From Caldilineae bacterium (GTDB lineage Bacteria > Chloroflexota > Anaerolineae > J102): a stretch of DNA of 8,330 bases. Position numbers and translations under genes: made by a program. The first letter of the stretch is position 1, and the number at the start of each line of letters is the position of its first letter. The stretch spans positions 1-8,330 of the forward strand of contig RFJM01000186.1 of NCBI GenBank assembly GCA_003694905.1, in the 5' to 3' direction. The notes under the pieces are model-generated. The model saw only the letters and a list, made by a program, of their open reading frames with translations, searched no databases and was not told where the DNA came from. Below, piece after piece: positions 7,195-8,330 of the stretch.

Positions 7195-7199
7195 CTCCT
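7195..7199 (-). promoter_or_regulatory. Ribosome binding site of maeB
   Basis: AGGAG on the minus strand lies seven bases before the ATG at 7187. It confirms this start and contrasts with the deacetylase and uvrC starts, which have no such site. Confidence 0.75.
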
Positions 7200-7309
7200 G
7201 AGAACAAGATGGCAGAGAAGTAGAGAGAGAGGCTGCGGTGGAGGTGGTCAAAGGATGGTTTGCGCCCGAACATCTCGGACGAAGGTACCGGGAATCATCC
7301 TCTTTAAAC

Positions 7310-7324
7310 GGAAGCTTGCTTCCC
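7310..7324 (-). promoter_or_regulatory. Hairpin at the predicted 5' end of maeB mRNA
   Basis: GGAAGC (7310-7315) and GCTTCC (7318-7323) form an inverted repeat. On the minus strand the RNA would read GGAAG-CAAG-CTTCC, starting within a base or two of the transcription start predicted from the candidate promoter. 5'-terminal hairpins can protect mRNA from 5'-end-dependent decay. Its role here depends on the promoter call being right. Between this hairpin and the ribosome binding site the leader is pyrimidine-rich, with a CTCTCTCTCT run (complement of 7219-7230). Confidence 0.35.
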
Positions 7325-7330
7325 AGACCA

Positions 7331-7359
7331 ACTATAGTTTGGGTTGCACAGAAGCACAA
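7331..7359 (-). promoter_or_regulatory. Candidate maeB promoter
   Basis: On the minus strand TATAGT (7336-7331, 5 of 6 matches to the -10 consensus) lies 17 bases after TTGTGC (7359-7354, 3 of 6). The -10 sits inside the perfect 10-base palindrome AACTATAGTT (7330-7339). The predicted start near 7324 gives a leader of about 137 bases. The weak -35 keeps confidence modest; an activator or another sigma factor could be involved. Confidence 0.35.
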
Positions 7360-7373
7360 ATGTGAAGAGTCAT

Positions 7374-7474
7374 CAGGGGAGCCGGGCCGATGCATCTTCC
7401 CATCACCCCTGGCCTGCGTCCCCGGCGCGTTGTACCCCGCGGCCGGGCCCGCAGCTGCAGCCTCGGCCGGCGGG
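7374..7474. other. GC-rich foldable segment in the long intergenic region
   Basis: CAGGGG (7374-7379) can pair with CCCCTG (7406-7411). Farther on, CCCGCGGCCG (7436-7445) pairs with CGGCC-GCGGG (7464-7474) with one bulged G at 7469, around an 18-base loop. CCCGGC (7421-7426) against GCCGGG (7442-7447) is an alternative fold. The overlapping reading frames are Ala/Pro/Gly/Arg-rich and have no ribosome binding site, so I do not call a gene. It may be a structured RNA, part of a leader, or just GC-rich spacer. Confidence 0.3.
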
Positions 7475-7546
7475 ACCACGCACCGCGCTTCTCCTCAAGG
7501 AACGCTTGCCTGGAGGTCAGGGCGTCCATCCCTTTCTTGCGTAGCC

Positions 7547-7770
7547 GCTGACCGGAAGTCAGCCGTTTGTAGGGCAGACTTTCCAGTCTGTCTGGACGGG
7601 CTCGAAAGCCTGTCCCACAGGTTATCGGCCTTTGGCGAAGCCCGCCTGGACTGACTTCAGTCAGGCATCGACGGCCTCTGGCGCAGCCTGTGGGAGCCGG
7701 TTTTGAGCCGGCTGCGGTCGCTGATCTTACACGTCAGCCGCATGCAAGCCTGTGGCGCATAACGCCTGCA
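7547..7770. repeat. Cluster of short stem-loop repeats
   Basis: A dense run of small inverted repeats follows one after another: GCTGAC/GTCAGC (7547-7563); CAGACT-TTCC-AGTCTG (7575-7590); a 9-bp stem GGACGGGCT-CGAA-AGCCTGTCC with one G-T pair (7594-7615); GCCTG/CAGGC with inner ACTG/CAGT (7644-7666); AGCCGG/CCGGCT (7695-7713); GCGG/CCGC with inner CTGA/TCAG (7714-7741); GGCG/CGCC (7754-7766). Interleaved is a 19-base direct repeat, CGGCCTTTGGCGAAGCCCG at 7626-7644 and CGGCCTCTGGCGCAGCCTG at 7672-7690, differing at three positions. A partial third copy, AGCCTGTGGCGCA, lies at 7747-7759. The arms differ in sequence while the hairpin shape is kept, as in dispersed intergenic palindromic repeat families. 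No coding, tRNA or CRISPR structure (no constant repeat with uniform spacers) is present. Confidence 0.7.
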
Positions 7771-7821
7771 GAGTTGGAGTTCACTCGGCTGGTGCCACAG
7801 CAAGTAGGAAACAATTTTCAG

Positions 7822-7836
7822 ACGGTTACTAACCGT
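7822..7836. promoter_or_regulatory. Perfect 15-base palindrome, possible operator
   Basis: ACGGTTA-C-TAACCGT has 7-base arms around one central base. It stands apart from the GC-rich hairpins before it, being more AT-rich and with too short a centre to favour an RNA loop. That shape suits a dimeric DNA-binding protein. It lies 155 bases before the secreted-protein start. The regulator is unknown and I see no regulator gene in the window. Confidence 0.4.
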
Positions 7837-7977
7837 AACCATCCCTACTCATTTGCGTCTTGATTGTTGACAGGTGTATGGGGCGGCGGGCCGGTCGCCA
7901 CCGGGCAGGGGCTTGGTGTTCTCTGCTCATACGCCTGTGGATCGTTATTCCCGACCTGGAACACACCCCATCACATC

Positions 7978-7983
7978 AAGGAG
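7978..7983 (+). promoter_or_regulatory. Ribosome binding site of the secreted-protein gene
   Basis: AAGGAG lies seven bases before the ATG at 7991. It is a near-consensus site and is the main reason, along with the signal peptide, for calling the gene that follows. Confidence 0.8.
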
Positions 7984-7990
7984 TCTCACC

Positions 7991-8330
7991 ATGAAAAACC
8001 TTGCGCGCATCACATTCATCCTGGTAGTCCTCTTCCTCTTCGCCGGGGTGGCGTCGGCTTCTTCGTCTTCGCTGCCTGCCTTCACTATTACCGGCTACAC
8101 CACTTTCTACGAATTCAACGTCCTGCCCAACGGCCACGTCCAGTTCCATCTCACCGCCCAGGGTGGGCCGGCTGTGGACAACGATGCCATCTGTCAAGCC
8201 ATCTACGGTGCCCCTTGTCAGGCAGTCTGTTGGGGGGTCGTCGGCCAGGCCTGCGGTGTGAGCTGGGACGGCGAAAGTCTGGGTGACAGCTTCATGTTCG
8301 AAGAGTGGGGAGTCGTTGAATCCATGGACC
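7991..8330 (+). CDS. Secreted protein of unknown function, 5' part only
   Basis: The frame is open from ATG 7991 to the end of the window, giving 113 residues; the C-terminus is outside. The N-terminus is a textbook Sec signal peptide: K2 and R6, a hydrophobic core at about 7-18 (ITFILVVLFLFA), then GVASA with a predicted cut after A23. The mature part begins with a Ser-rich stretch and then FTITGYTTFYEFNVLPNGHVQFHL, an alternating pattern that suggests beta strands. Four cysteines (68, 76, 80, 88) fall within 21 residues and could form two disulfides outside the cell. The last part is acidic (WDGESLGDSFMFEEWGVVE). I recognise no family and assign no function. The strong ribosome binding site and the signal peptide make the gene call secure. 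The protein is probably exported to the envelope or medium. Confidence 0.85.
   Translation, partial: MKNLARITFILVVLFLFAGVASASSSSLPAFTITGYTTFYEFNVLPNGHVQFHLTAQGGPAVDNDAICQAIYGAPCQAVCWGVVGQACGVSWDGESLGDSFMFEEWGVVESMD

Noticed and set aside
7238..7654. Plus-strand frame of 138 codons (and the minus-strand 7093-7479 frame) as possible genes in the long intergenic region
   Set aside because: They run through hairpin repeats, have low-complexity Ala/Pro/Gly-rich products and no ribosome binding site.
7547..7770. CRISPR array
   Set aside because: There is no constant repeat with uniform unique spacers. The units are different hairpins next to each other, and the only direct repeat occurs two to three times with mismatches.
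7867..7872. Exact TTGACA as the -35 of a promoter for the secreted-protein gene
   Set aside because: No acceptable -10 lies 15-19 bases downstream; the sequence there is GGCGGGCCGGTCG-like. An upstream weak pair (TTGCGT and TGTATG) was also too poor to list.

Overview
The window is an ordinary bacterial chromosomal segment, GC-rich throughout, with four complete protein genes, two genes cut by the window edges, and one long gene-free stretch (about 800 bases) full of inverted repeats. The organism cannot be fixed from sequence alone. The mix of a DUF3179 protein, a malic enzyme fused to a phosphotransacetylase domain, an HDAC-like deacetylase and short stem-loop repeats between genes is compatible with Chloroflexota (Anaerolineae/Caldilineae-like). 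That is an inference from recollection of such genomes, held with low to moderate confidence.

Layout. Bases 1-117 are the C-terminal end of an unidentified plus-strand protein. After about 300 gene-free bases comes a plus-strand gene for a membrane-anchored DUF3179 protein (418-1734). It converges on a minus-strand block: uvrC (1852-3723), preceded on its own strand by an HDAC/AcuC-type deacetylase gene (3748-4779), with only 24 bases between them. Further upstream on the minus strand is maeB (4935-7187), a 750-residue malic enzyme-phosphotransacetylase hybrid. From 7188 to 7990 there is no credible gene. This stretch holds the likely maeB promoter and leader, a GC-rich fold, a cluster of short hairpins with a recurring 19-base unit, and a perfect 15-base palindrome. 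At 7991 a plus-strand gene for a secreted, cysteine-containing protein begins and runs off the window.

How the parts work together. A clear intrinsic terminator follows maeB (4834-4882). A candidate promoter (4787-4815) lies just after it and would start transcription at or next to the deacetylase start codon. The deacetylase and uvrC therefore look like a separate two-gene transcription unit, with the first gene possibly read from a leaderless mRNA. MaeB converts malate to pyruvate. Its C-terminal phosphotransacetylase-like domain lacks the catalytic Ser-Arg pair expected of true phosphotransacetylases and is more likely a regulatory, acetyl-CoA-sensing module. UvrC is the nucleotide-excision-repair nuclease and appears intact, including the four cysteines of the proposed Fe-S site.

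I see no mobile element, CRISPR array, phage gene, toxin or defence system, and no evidence of a new multi-gene system. The most unusual material is the intergenic repeat region at 7374-7836 and the unknown secreted protein downstream of it.
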